A stretch of 35,842 nucleotides of DNA from Methanobacteriota archaeon (lineage in GTDB: Archaea; Thermoplasmatota; Poseidoniia; Poseidoniales; Poseidoniaceae), in NCBI GenBank assembly GCA_002709705.1, contig PAQE01000029.1, positions 36,360-72,201 of the forward strand, written 5' to 3'. Made by a program: the position numbers and the translations under genes. Shown piece by piece: positions 16,364 through 25,146 of the stretch; positions within the stretch are counted from its first letter, which is position 1; every line of letters begins with the position of its first letter. A model generated the notes under the pieces. That model ran no database searches and had not been told where the DNA came from. It saw nothing but the letters and a program-made list of their open reading frames with translations.

Positions 16364-19060
16364 ATGCGACGACTGCTGGCATTAGCCGCTGTTTTGATTA
16401 TGGTACTTCCACTCATTTCTGTAGCGGAGGAAAGTCAAGGGCCCTTGGGGTGGGCTGTTTCAGGAGGAGGATTTGATGATGAAATCCTTGCAGGACATGT
16501 GGTTTTAGATGATGGCCAAATCGTAGTAGCAGGCTCTTTTACTTCAGCGGTACTGTTTGACGACATCGGCTTAGGGGCCGTAGGAATGTCTGGAGACGTT
16601 GACATGTATGTTGCAGTAATGAATGCAACTGGAAATTGGACCTCAGCATTCAATTTCGGCAGCATAGGTGCAGACGGAATTGACGCAATCGCTCTCCATA
16701 CATCTGGAGACTTAATCTTAGTCGGTCACTTTTGTCTGGGCACAGCTGGCGAGGCTTGTGGAGTGAACATGTCGTCTTTTACGCTGAACAAATCTCAAGA
16801 TAATCAAGAAGGAGATGCTTTTGTAGGCCGATTTGCTCTTTCTGGAAATGCACTAACTCCAATTTGGGTTAGAACTATTTCGAATCAAGACGATCTTTCT
16901 GGATTTGATGTAGAAGTTGGTCCTAATGGGGGGATATCAGTCGGGATTTTCCACAAGGGTTTCTTATCGGTAGAGGGGGAGTTTTTCCCTGGAGCAGAAG
17001 GAACTAGCATTGCTTTACTTCATTATGACGAAAATGGTCAACTCTTGTGGACGAATGGAATTACTAGCCAAGAAGGTATTGAAGCGTTCGGAGGCATGTG
17101 TTATTCCTCTGATGGATTCCTTCATGTTGTTGGAACATATGTTGGTTCAGTCATGTTCGTAGAGCGAACAGACTCAGAAGGTGAAGCAGATATGTTCGTA
17201 GCACAATTGGACGGCAATGGTAATTTCACATGGACATCATTCGCTGGAGGCACTGGTGAGGATTGGGTTAATGATTGCGCAGTGGATAGTACAGGGACAA
17301 TTCACATCGTAGGACAATTGGAAGGAACTGCGAGTTTTGGTATCATAAATGCTACATCGAATGGTTGGAGAGACATGTTCCATGCAAGTATCAATTCGAA
17401 TGGAATTTGGAATCATGTAAACAACGCTGGCGGTGGAGGTTGGGAATTAATTGAAACATTAATTATCGATTCCAAAGACAATATTCTCGTCACTGGAACA
17501 TACACTTCAACCTTTACTTTAGGCTTAGACCAACTAACCGACAAAGATTCAAATGGCGAAAAGAGAGATGTGTTTGTTGCGCAAATTGACCCTTCCAATG
17601 AATGGGTTTGGGCAGTTTCAGCAGGTGGTTCTGGTGATGATGTAGCTCGGTCGCTTCAATTCGGTCCAGATGAATCGCCAGTCATTGGAATGACTATACA
17701 AAACACTGCAATAATGGGTAATTTCAGCGTTTCAGCAGCAGGATATAGCGATGTTGCATTTTGGAGTTATGCTAGAGACCACGACTCCGATGGCCTCGCA
17801 GATGGCTCGGATAACTGTCCAAGAGTTGCAAACCCTGACCAAATAGATACTGATGGCGATTTGTACGGCGATGCGTGTGATGACGACGACGATGGCGATT
17901 CAATCGGAGATGATTGGGACGACTGCACACCAGGTGAGACCGGATGGATTTCATCTCCAATCACTGACCACGATAGCGATGGTTGTAGGGATGCTTCAGA
18001 AGACTTAGATGATGATGAAGATGGGATTTTCGATCACTATGATGAATGTCCCGAAGGTCCAGTTGGATGGACTTCTACGATTGAAAACGACGAAGACCAA
18101 AACGGCTGCGAAGATGTCGATAGCGATGGCGATGGTTATGTTGACCAGTTAGACAAGTGCCCTGAGATTTCTGATGACCAAGCCGACTTAGATGGTGACG
18201 GAATAGGAGATGCTTGTGAAGATGACACCGATGGCGATGGTATTCTCGATCAATACGATGAGTGTCCATTTGATTCATTCGATTGGGTTAGTGAGCACGA
18301 TATTGACCACGATCAAGATGGCTGTAGAGATGCAGACAGAGATGCAGACGATGACGGGGACAATGTACTGGATTTGTCAGACGATTGCCCTCGTGGTGAA
18401 ATAAATTGGAACGCATCATTCGACCATGATGGTGATGGTTGTCATGATGATTTTGAGGATACAGATGATGATTCCGATGGAGTAGCAGACTCCGAAGATC
18501 TTTGCCCACGTGGTTATGTCGGCCAGGCTGGTGCGGGAATGGACTTGGATCAAGACGGTTGTATCGATACAACTGAGGATAACGATGATGATAATGACGG
18601 AGTTGAAGATTCACGCGATGAGTGTCGATACACTCCAAAGGATATGGATGTAGATTCCGACGGTTGTTCTGGCGTACAATTAGATGATGATGGAGACGGA
18701 GTTCACAACCTAAACGACCTCTGCCCCTCAACTCCAATCGGCGAAATAGTGTCTTCTACCGGCTGTACAGTAGAAACCAATGAAGAAACCAAAACCAGTA
18801 GTGATGAAGAAGAATCATTCCCATTGATTACTATCCTATTCATAATCGCAGGAATATTAGTTGCAGTAGCAGCTTATGTTACTTTCAAGCCACAAGCGCC
18901 TCTACCGCCAAAGTCGATCCCGAAAGTTGGTGAAGAATCCAAATCATCTGTAGACAATAGAGGGGGCCAAGGGGATAGCGGAGCCACTTCTTCCAACATC
19001 AGTGATACCAGCCTCAATGTCGATGCTGGAGAGTCCAAGGTCACTGCAGATGAAGTCTGA
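16364..19060 (+). CDS. Large surface protein: beta-propeller, TSP3 calcium repeats, C-terminal membrane anchor
   Basis: The 898-residue product has a signal peptide (RRLLALAAVLIMVLPLISV, 2-20), an N-terminal repeated beta domain (about 25-465) whose blades share patterns such as GDxxVAGxF and DMFVAQLDxNGNFxW (a propeller of the SBBP/delta-60 kind), a TSP3-like array (about 473-800, HDSDGLADGSDNCPR onward) in which D-x-D-x-D-G motifs and spaced cysteines would bind calcium, a helix at 819-841 (LITILFIIAGILVAVAAYV) and a cytosolic tail of about 55 residues. It should face outward from the cell membrane. ATG 16364 is chosen over GTG 16316 because GGGGGT precedes it and it starts the signal peptide. 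The last 117 bases overlap the convergent leuS gene. Confidence 0.85.
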   Translation: MRRLLALAAVLIMVLPLISVAEESQGPLGWAVSGGGFDDEILAGHVVLDDGQIVVAGSFTSAVLFDDIGLGAVGMSGDVDMYVAVMNATGNWTSAFNFGSIGADGIDAIALHTSGDLILVGHFCLGTAGEACGVNMSSFTLNKSQDNQEGDAFVGRFALSGNALTPIWVRTISNQDDLSGFDVEVGPNGGISVGIFHKGFLSVEGEFFPGAEGTSIALLHYDENGQLLWTNGITSQEGIEAFGGMCYSSDGFLHVVGTYVGSVMFVERTDSEGEADMFVAQLDGNGNFTWTSFAGGTGEDWVNDCAVDSTGTIHIVGQLEGTASFGIINATSNGWRDMFHASINSNGIWNHVNNAGGGGWELIETLIIDSKDNILVTGTYTSTFTLGLDQLTDKDSNGEKRDVFVAQIDPSNEWVWAVSAGGSGDDVARSLQFGPDESPVIGMTIQNTAIMGNFSVSAAGYSDVAFWSYARDHDSDGLADGSDNCPRVANPDQIDTDGDLYGDACDDDDDGDSIGDDWDDCTPGETGWISSPITDHDSDGCRDASEDLDDDEDGIFDHYDECPEGPVGWTSTIENDEDQNGCEDVDSDGDGYVDQLDKCPEISDDQADLDGDGIGDACEDDTDGDGILDQYDECPFDSFDWVSEHDIDHDQDGCRDADRDADDDGDNVLDLSDDCPRGEINWNASFDHDGDGCHDDFEDTDDDSDGVADSEDLCPRGYVGQAGAGMDLDQDGCIDTTEDNDDDNDGVEDSRDECRYTPKDMDVDSDGCSGVQLDDDGDGVHNLNDLCPSTPIGEIVSSTGCTVETNEETKTSSDEEESFPLITILFIIAGILVAVAAYVTFKPQAPLPPKSIPKVGEESKSSVDNRGGQGDSGATSSNISDTSLNVDAGESKVTADEV
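17781..18740 (+). repeat. Degenerate Asp-rich TSP3 repeat array (DNA level)
   Basis: GAT/GAC-rich segments recur with variable spacing, encoding D-x-D-x-D-G calcium loops punctuated by D-[DE]-C-P. The units are divergent at the base level. The array is a protein-coding repeat, not a CRISPR or a transposon footprint. The same kind of array occurs in the protein at 25147-28590. Confidence 0.8.
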
Positions 19061-21760
19061 AGCTGCACTCAGAATTGCAGCCTCGTCCAATCTACCACTG
19101 ATCATCTGCTTTTCTTCATCAGACCATTTGAAGATTTGAGGGAGCATTCTCTTGCCCCAGAATCCCATTATTTCGCCTCGCATTTCACCTTGAGCGAATG
19201 GTAATCCTGACAAAACACCGGCAAATGTTTTGACGTTTTCACCTGAGTTGATGTGCTCAATCGCTGCTTGAGCAAGTTCGCGTTTCCAAGGCCTCGAAAT
19301 GTGCACAGTGGCATGGCTAGGATCGCCACCTATGTGCTTAACAGCAATTTTTGCAACCTTTCTTGCTTGCTCAAGGAATGTACGAAGATATGCTTCAGCC
19401 TCGAGTGCTGCCAATTCTTCATCGCTCAATTCCCCAGGTAAATCGAAGACTCTTCCAGCCATCAAATCGGTATTGCCTTGCATCTTCCACCAATCTTCAG
19501 CTAAGTGCGGTGTAGCAATAGAAATCATGTGTGTCCAAACATTGAGGATTTCTTTCCCGATTTCTGGATTTCCACCACCGCGTCGACGATACCAGTTTAA
19601 ATCCTTCACTAAATCAAAGTGGCTTGCATCCACTGCTCCACGCAGATCGTAATTATCCATAGCGTTCTGCCACTGTAGGCATCTTTGTTTGAGACGAGCC
19701 TGCATCCACAAATCGATTTTACTTGCATCACCATTCCAACCTAAGATGTTAGAAGGCATTCCATACAATTGAACCATTTGTCTATGATTAGCCTCAAGTG
19801 CAGAATCTGACCAATCCATTCCTGCAGTGGGATTTGCTGCAAATAGGATGAACAAGCGGACTGTGTCGGCTCCATATTTTTCAATCATTTCTTCAGGTGA
19901 AACGGTATTCCCGAGGCTCTTACTCATCTTTGCACTTCTCTCGCTCAATATCGAACTGCATTGTGGACATTTTTTGCCAGTGTGTTCAACAGACAATGTT
20001 ATTCCACAAGGTTCACACCATGGCGCTGCTTTGTTCACCATGCCTTGGCATAACAACTCTTCAAACGGCTCGTCGATATTGTGCAAGCCAATGTCACGCA
20101 ATGCCTTTGTCCAGAACCTTGCATAAATCAAGTGCATTTGAGCATGTTCTATACCTCCGCAGTAAAAATCAACATTCATCCAATGGTTGGCGATTTCAGG
20201 GTCGAAGCAATTGTCGGTCTGCATCGGGTCTGTGTATCTTAGGAAGTACCAAGAAGAGTCTACGAATGTATCCATTGTATCAGTCTCTCTTTTTGCAGGC
20301 TTTCCACATTTTGGACAGTTTACATTACAGAAAGACTCACTAGTTTCAAGTGGATTTCCTTTGCCATCAAAAACGACGTCTCTAGGTAATTCCACAGGCA
20401 ATTGGTCCTCGGGAACGGGAACTACTCCACATGTTTCACAATGAATAATTGGTATTGGAGTGCCCCAGTACCTCTGTCTGCTAATCAGCCATGGTCTTAT
20501 TTTCCAATTAATGGTGCCATTTCCAGCTCCTGTTTTTTCTAGCGCTTCACAAACAGCAGATTTGGCTTCTGCACCATATAGCCCATCGAACCCTTCGATT
20601 CCAGAATTTACCATCCACCCTAAATCACATTCAGCAAATTCTAATTCTGCATCACCTGAATCGCCTTCAGACATCACCAATACGCGTTTTATTGGAATAT
20701 CGTACTTCTTTGCAAATTCAAAGTCCCTTTCATCATGACCAGGGACTGCCATAACAGCGCCAGTTCCATATGATGCGATTACGAAATTACCGACCCAAAT
20801 AGGAAGTTTCTCACCGGTTAATGGATGGATAGCAAACGCTCCAGTAGGAACACCCTTTTTCTTACCCATATTTTTGATTCTATCAAACTCACTCATTGCG
20901 ATTATTTCGTCATGAAGAGCTCTCCAATCTTTTTCATATTCAGTCCCAGATACTAGTTTTTCAGCCAATTCATGTTCCGGGGCTAATGTAACGAACGTAA
21001 CTCCAAACAATGTATCTGGTCGTGTTGTGAATACACGAATATTTTCATCCATACCTTCTACTGCAAATTCGATTTCAGCACCTTCAGATCTACCTAACCA
21101 ATCTTGTTGCAGAGCCTTTACATTTTCTGGAAAACTAATCGTTTCCAAACCATCAAGCAACTCTTGCGCATATTTTGTAATGTCCAGGAACCATTGACTC
21201 ATTTCCTTTTGAATTACTGGTGCATTGCACCTCCAACATCTGCCTGCTTTTACTTGCTCATTCGCAAGAACAGTGCTGCATGGTTCACACCAATTTACTG
21301 GGGCGAACTCCTGGTAAGCCAGACCTCTTTCCAAGAATTTTAGGAAAAACCACTGGTTCCATCGATAGTATTGCGGGTCGTGGCTCTTGACTAAACGCCT
21401 CCAGTCGTATGAGAAACCCATGCGCTTGATTTGTTCTGTAATCGATTTCATGTTTCTTTCAGTAATGTCATGGGGATGTCCTCCTTCGGCAATAGCTGCA
21501 TTCTCAGCAGGCATCCCGAACGAATCGAATCCCATTGGATATAGGACATCGAATCCCATCAATCTCTTATATCGAGCAACTGCGTCTCCAATTGAGTAAT
21601 TTCTAACATGCCCCATATGCATTTTTCCAGATGGATATGGATACATTTCGAGGCAATAGAATACTGGATTTTCCTTGTTGTATTCCACATTGAAAATACC
21701 AGAGTCTTCCCAAGCCTTTTGCCAGGATAGTTCTGTATTTTGTGGAATGTAATCCGACAC
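18944..21760 (-). CDS. leuS: Leucyl-tRNA synthetase, bacterial type
   Basis: This class Ia synthetase charges tRNA-Leu and edits mischarged products. The HIGH motif appears as HMGH near 48-51 within YPYPSGKMHMGHVRNYS; KMSKS is near 611-615. The segment PWLISRQRYWGTPIPIIHCE and the sequence after KMSKS are bacterial in style, unlike the usual archaeal LeuRS. Just before KMSKS a Cys4 ribbon (WCEPCG...KKCPQC) stands where the leucine-specific domain inserts in many bacterial enzymes. The C-terminus (about 850-938) instead looks like an archaeal tail. GTG 21760, five bases after GAGGTG, is preferred over TTG 21763. The 3' end overlaps the convergent TSP3 gene by 117 bases. Confidence 0.95.
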   Translation of the reverse strand: MSDYIPQNTELSWQKAWEDSGIFNVEYNKENPVFYCLEMYPYPSGKMHMGHVRNYSIGDAVARYKRLMGFDVLYPMGFDSFGMPAENAAIAEGGHPHDITERNMKSITEQIKRMGFSYDWRRLVKSHDPQYYRWNQWFFLKFLERGLAYQEFAPVNWCEPCSTVLANEQVKAGRCWRCNAPVIQKEMSQWFLDITKYAQELLDGLETISFPENVKALQQDWLGRSEGAEIEFAVEGMDENIRVFTTRPDTLFGVTFVTLAPEHELAEKLVSGTEYEKDWRALHDEIIAMSEFDRIKNMGKKKGVPTGAFAIHPLTGEKLPIWVGNFVIASYGTGAVMAVPGHDERDFEFAKKYDIPIKRVLVMSEGDSGDAELEFAECDLGWMVNSGIEGFDGLYGAEAKSAVCEALEKTGAGNGTINWKIRPWLISRQRYWGTPIPIIHCETCGVVPVPEDQLPVELPRDVVFDGKGNPLETSESFCNVNCPKCGKPAKRETDTMDTFVDSSWYFLRYTDPMQTDNCFDPEIANHWMNVDFYCGGIEHAQMHLIYARFWTKALRDIGLHNIDEPFEELLCQGMVNKAAPWCEPCGITLSVEHTGKKCPQCSSILSERSAKMSKSLGNTVSPEEMIEKYGADTVRLFILFAANPTAGMDWSDSALEANHRQMVQLYGMPSNILGWNGDASKIDLWMQARLKQRCLQWQNAMDNYDLRGAVDASHFDLVKDLNWYRRRGGGNPEIGKEILNVWTHMISIATPHLAEDWWKMQGNTDLMAGRVFDLPGELSDEELAALEAEAYLRTFLEQARKVAKIAVKHIGGDPSHATVHISRPWKRELAQAAIEHINSGENVKTFAGVLSGLPFAQGEMRGEIMGFWGKRMLPQIFKWSDEEKQMISGRLDEAAILSAASDFICSDLGLSSIDIEAGITDVGRSGSAIPLAPSIVYR

Positions 21761-21772
21761 CAAAACACCTCT

Positions 21773-21789
21773 TCGCCCCTACGGGGCGA
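21773..21789 (-). promoter_or_regulatory. GC-rich hairpin directly before the leuS ribosome site
   Basis: A perfect 7-bp inverted repeat (TCGCCCC, 3-nt loop, GGGGCGA) ends next to the GAGGTG ribosome site of leuS, and about 40 bases after the stop of the upstream sensor gene on the same strand. No T-run follows, so a leader structure affecting leuS translation is more likely than a terminator. No T-box or other known leader is recognisable. Confidence 0.5.
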
Positions 21790-21829
21790 GTAGTCGACAC
21801 ATGTAATGGCCTTGAAACCATCTACAGAA

Positions 21830-24343
21830 TCATAGTTCAGTAGTCTCAAGTAAGAACAAAGCTTCTCTAGTCAAGCAGTATCTGTTTCTGACACCACTCT
21901 TCTTTTTCTCGACAAGCCCAAACTTCTGTAGAGTTCGAAGGTGGTGGCTAACGAGTTGTTGAGACCTCTCTAATCGATGTGCAAGTTCAGCCTGAGTTGG
22001 GAATTTATTCATCTGCCCGTCATCATCTAACAAGCGTAGAATCTTTCCTTGCAAACTGTTTGGATCAGGGGAGAGTGGAGGTAGAGGCAAATCTTCGTCA
22101 AGAATCCCTGGATGAAGATTCGAGGTGAATGGATAGAATCTAACCAATCGACCATCGGCTCTTCTCCAGATTCTATCTTCGTCTTCCAAAATCTTCAGGT
22201 GGTGAGTAATCTGCCCGTTTGACATCTCTAAAGCAGCCATTAATGCACGGAAATGGCAGCCAGGGTTAGCGGTAAGATAGCCCATCAAACGCCCTCTTTG
22301 GTAACGACCATCACTTGTTTCGCTAGTTCGTCCAACCAATCCAAGTAGCCAAAGTCCTGCACTAGTTGCAGGAATTCTCCAAGATTCGTTTGTAGCGATT
22401 AGTGCGACTAGAATTGAGAGAATTCCACTGCTGGCGACTACGACACCAACAGTAACTACAACAGGACTGATTTCCTCTTCATTGTTTTCAATTGGTGCGA
22501 TTTCAACAGTTTCAGAATCTTCTTCAACAGTTTCAGAAATTACTTGCTGTGAATATACTTCTTCGACAGTAAATGAAAGTGCAGCAAAATCAGAACATTC
22601 TACAGCGGCCTCAGATTCGTATACTAGGTACTCACCCGTTGCGCCACGCTCCGGTGACCAAGTTGCAAGTCCCTGAGAGCCAGCAAGAGTTAGGATCCCT
22701 TCATCAGGGGTGTTTAGTAACCAGCAGGTTCCCAAATCGTTAGAAGTTGAACTCCACGTTCCTGAGACGATTCTAGAGACAACAACTTCTGTTTCTTCAG
22801 TAACTTCTTCCTCGTTTGTTTCTTCAGAGATTATTGGCCAATCGAAATTTATTGATGAACGAACTTGTGGATAGGTTGTGGTCTCGAAGAATATAGTGTA
22901 TTCTCCATCATCCATACCCTCCATGTCAAATTCAATAGGGCTCAATTCAATATCAGATGCTTGCAGAGTGATTTGTTCGAGATAATCACATTCAGAGAGC
23001 TGCATATCAATCTGCTCTCCAGCATTAAACAAAGTTGTCTCTAAGCCACAAATTGTAAACCAAGAAATTTCGAAATTTTCTCCCTCAACAGTTGGAATGA
23101 CAGTGAGCAGGTTATCACCACTAACTTCAGCATCGATAGCCAATGCTGAATCTTCACAGTATGTGTCACGTTCTCTTGTTAATGTGATAGACTCGGTAGC
23201 ATACATGTCATGTTCAGGAATTTCCATTACTACGAGCAAATCACCAGGAGGAATATGACAGCCAAACATATCGATGAAATTCCACTCTGGTTGCGAGAAG
23301 GACCTAGTTGTATCTGGCTGCAACTGGTATTCAACTTCAATCTCAGAACATTCCTTCATCGAACGAGAATCCATTACGACATTGCCTGATGAATCCACGA
23401 CCCATATTTCTCCACGACACGAGGTAGTGAAATCAAATGCGACATCATTTGGTCCATTATTGAATATCGATATATCGGGGCTGAATGCTTCCATTTCTCC
23501 GAATAGACTATCTCCTTCTAGAACCAAATTTAGAGAAATTGTGTCTACATTGCCTGAATTAATTCCTTGATCAGAATCGGGAACAGCATCGAGTATGATA
23601 GTTTGAGAAAGAGTGGTATCTCCTATCGAGACTGTGAACTCATTAATCCCAGAATCAAGTGAGAATGGAATCTGAGCAATTGTAACAATTTGGTTAGCTA
23701 GCAAATTGTTTGGCCCACATTCATCGAATAGCTCTGAATTGATGATTAATCTACACTCTCCAAAATCAAGTGCGATATTCTCACTCAAGGAATTGTGAAG
23801 TCTTATCGACATAATACTCGGTTCTGCCTCAGAGTATACACCTTCGCGCGCAGTAGCGACAACACTCATCTCTAATCCATCAGGAACATCAAAAGGCGAT
23901 TGAACATGGACTTCAAGAGATGATGACAGGCCTTCACCAGGAATGAAATACTCAACAATGTAATCGCCTGAAGGGACGATTTCACCATCGGAATTAGTTA
24001 GATCCCAAGTTAATGAATCAAAATTAGTAGTTGAGAATGCGTCGATATCTAGTCCACGACTTTGACCGAGGCACGCTTCAGTTCCGTCATACACTAGGTT
24101 AGTTTGACTCCACACCTTGAGAACCTCGTCGCATGAAGGGTCGACTACTATGCTGGTTGAATCACCATCATTGGAGAGTATGGCAGAGATTTCAACAATG
24201 TCGCCACTACCGTACCAACCTTTGTCAGGAGCATCGATAATTGTCGCATTTAGACTCAGATTTTCGTTATCTGCAAATGCACTAGGGGCCATAATTGCCA
24301 GCAGCCCGGCAAGCATAACAGCCAGCATTCGCTCCCTGCCCAT
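21830..24343 (-). CDS. Membrane-anchored one-component regulator: external BsuPI-like domains, one TM helix, two winged helices
   Basis: The N-terminus is a signal peptide (RMLAVMLAGLLAIMAPSAFA, 5-24). The long external part (about 25-620) contains beta-sandwich units resembling BsuPI domains, the clearest near 38-147 with WDLTNSDGEIVPSGDYIVEY and another near 285-385. A hydrophobic helix spans about 626-650. The cytosolic end has two winged helix-turn-helix domains: residues about 683-738 (NPGCHFRALMAALEMSNGQ then HHLKILED and RFYP), matching the archaeal membrane-HTH pattern, and about 763-835 (TQAELAHRLERSQQLVSHHL). A regulator that binds DNA from the membrane after sensing an outside cue is the natural reading; cue and targets are unknown. 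A perfect palindrome covers its start codon. Confidence 0.8.
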   Translation of the reverse strand: MGRERMLAVMLAGLLAIMAPSAFADNENLSLNATIIDAPDKGWYGSGDIVEISAILSNDGDSTSIVVDPSCDEVLKVWSQTNLVYDGTEACLGQSRGLDIDAFSTTNFDSLTWDLTNSDGEIVPSGDYIVEYFIPGEGLSSSLEVHVQSPFDVPDGLEMSVVATAREGVYSEAEPSIMSIRLHNSLSENIALDFGECRLIINSELFDECGPNNLLANQIVTIAQIPFSLDSGINEFTVSIGDTTLSQTIILDAVPDSDQGINSGNVDTISLNLVLEGDSLFGEMEAFSPDISIFNNGPNDVAFDFTTSCRGEIWVVDSSGNVVMDSRSMKECSEIEVEYQLQPDTTRSFSQPEWNFIDMFGCHIPPGDLLVVMEIPEHDMYATESITLTRERDTYCEDSALAIDAEVSGDNLLTVIPTVEGENFEISWFTICGLETTLFNAGEQIDMQLSECDYLEQITLQASDIELSPIEFDMEGMDDGEYTIFFETTTYPQVRSSINFDWPIISEETNEEEVTEETEVVVSRIVSGTWSSTSNDLGTCWLLNTPDEGILTLAGSQGLATWSPERGATGEYLVYESEAAVECSDFAALSFTVEEVYSQQVISETVEEDSETVEIAPIENNEEEISPVVVTVGVVVASSGILSILVALIATNESWRIPATSAGLWLLGLVGRTSETSDGRYQRGRLMGYLTANPGCHFRALMAALEMSNGQITHHLKILEDEDRIWRRADGRLVRFYPFTSNLHPGILDEDLPLPPLSPDPNSLQGKILRLLDDDGQMNKFPTQAELAHRLERSQQLVSHHLRTLQKFGLVEKKKSGVRNRYCLTREALFLLETTEL

Positions 24344-24357
24344 GGTAAACCATGGGC
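24338..24357. promoter_or_regulatory. Perfect 8-bp inverted repeat over the sensor start codon
   Basis: GCCCATGG-TAAA-CCATGGGC reads the same on both strands apart from the 4-base centre. The sensor ATG (24343) lies within the left arm. The arrangement could be an operator for autoregulation or an mRNA hairpin that hides the start codon. It lies in the 59 bp gap and first codons between the divergent sensor and MBL-hydrolase genes, so it could affect both. Confidence 0.55.
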
Positions 24358-24402
24358 GTCATCCCTTAGAAGTGATGCGGTTCATGCCATTGGTGAGCGA
24401 AG

Positions 24403-25146
24403 ATGGCAGATTGCATTCTAGAAACCCCAAAAATGTTAGTTTTGCAAGCGCAGTTGGGCGATTGGGATAATCTAAATCACCTCTTAGTTTGTAAGAAAAC
24501 CAAAAAGGCAGTTATTGTGGATCCCTTCTTCGCAGATTACTGGTCTAATTTATGCAAAGATAACGGATGGGAGTTAGAACAAGTATGGCTTACACACTCT
24601 CACTGGGATCATTCAAAGGCCGTTGAAGGCCTTCAAGAAAAGCAAGTTTGGGTTCATGCAAATGAGGCTTTACGGGGCTGGGATGGCCCTTCAAACAACG
24701 AATGGAATAACAAAGCAAATTCATTTGTTATTCAAAAGATAGGCGAATTAGAATTAGAAGCCCATTGTACTCCAGGCCACACTCCTGGGCACATGACCTT
24801 CATAGGAGAAGGCGTAGTAATCAGCGGAGATTGTATGTTCTTGGGCCGTTGTGGAAGAACTGATTTATTCGGCGGAGATGCTAATGCACAACGTAATTCG
24901 TTGTTTCATCTGAGAGAGCGGTTGAATGATTTGCCAAACGATTGGTTAGTTCTTCCTGGCCACCAATACCAGTTATTGGATGGGACAAATCCTACATTTA
25001 TCACGGTAGAAAAATTGCTTAGTGATAATGAGGCCCTTGCAGCGCTTGATGACGATGAAGATTGGAATGGTCTTGATTTCTTAGCATTTGATGATAGCCT
25101 TGCGGAGAAAGCGCGCAGACAAAAAGCAAAGTCCCAGCAGAAATGA
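24403..25146 (+). CDS. MBL-fold hydrolase, glyoxalase II/ETHE1-like
   Basis: The metallo-beta-lactamase metal motif THSHWDH is at 64-70, followed by HTPGH (H126 and H130), D143 in SGDCMF and H187 in PGHQY, a complete set for a di-metal or mono-iron site. The segment GRCGRTDLFGGD (148-159) recalls the GCGRTDF signature of ETHE1 persulfide dioxygenases; glyoxalase II (hydroxyacylglutathione hydrolase) is the alternative. The substrate cannot be decided from sequence. After about 205 the C-terminus is acidic, then basic. Start ATG 24403 is the longest; M11 is also possible. It is divergent from the sensor gene and its stop abuts that of the giant TSP3 gene (TGATCA). Confidence 0.85.
   Translation: MADCILETPKMLVLQAQLGDWDNLNHLLVCKKTKKAVIVDPFFADYWSNLCKDNGWELEQVWLTHSHWDHSKAVEGLQEKQVWVHANEALRGWDGPSNNEWNNKANSFVIQKIGELELEAHCTPGHTPGHMTFIGEGVVISGDCMFLGRCGRTDLFGGDANAQRNSLFHLRERLNDLPNDWLVLPGHQYQLLDGTNPTFITVEKLLSDNEALAALDDDEDWNGLDFLAFDDSLAEKARRQKAKSQQK

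Noticed and set aside
18288-18737. 149-codon minus-strand frame rich in His and Arg
   Set aside because: It is the antisense of the Asp-rich TSP3 array; GAT/GAC runs read backwards give such composition.
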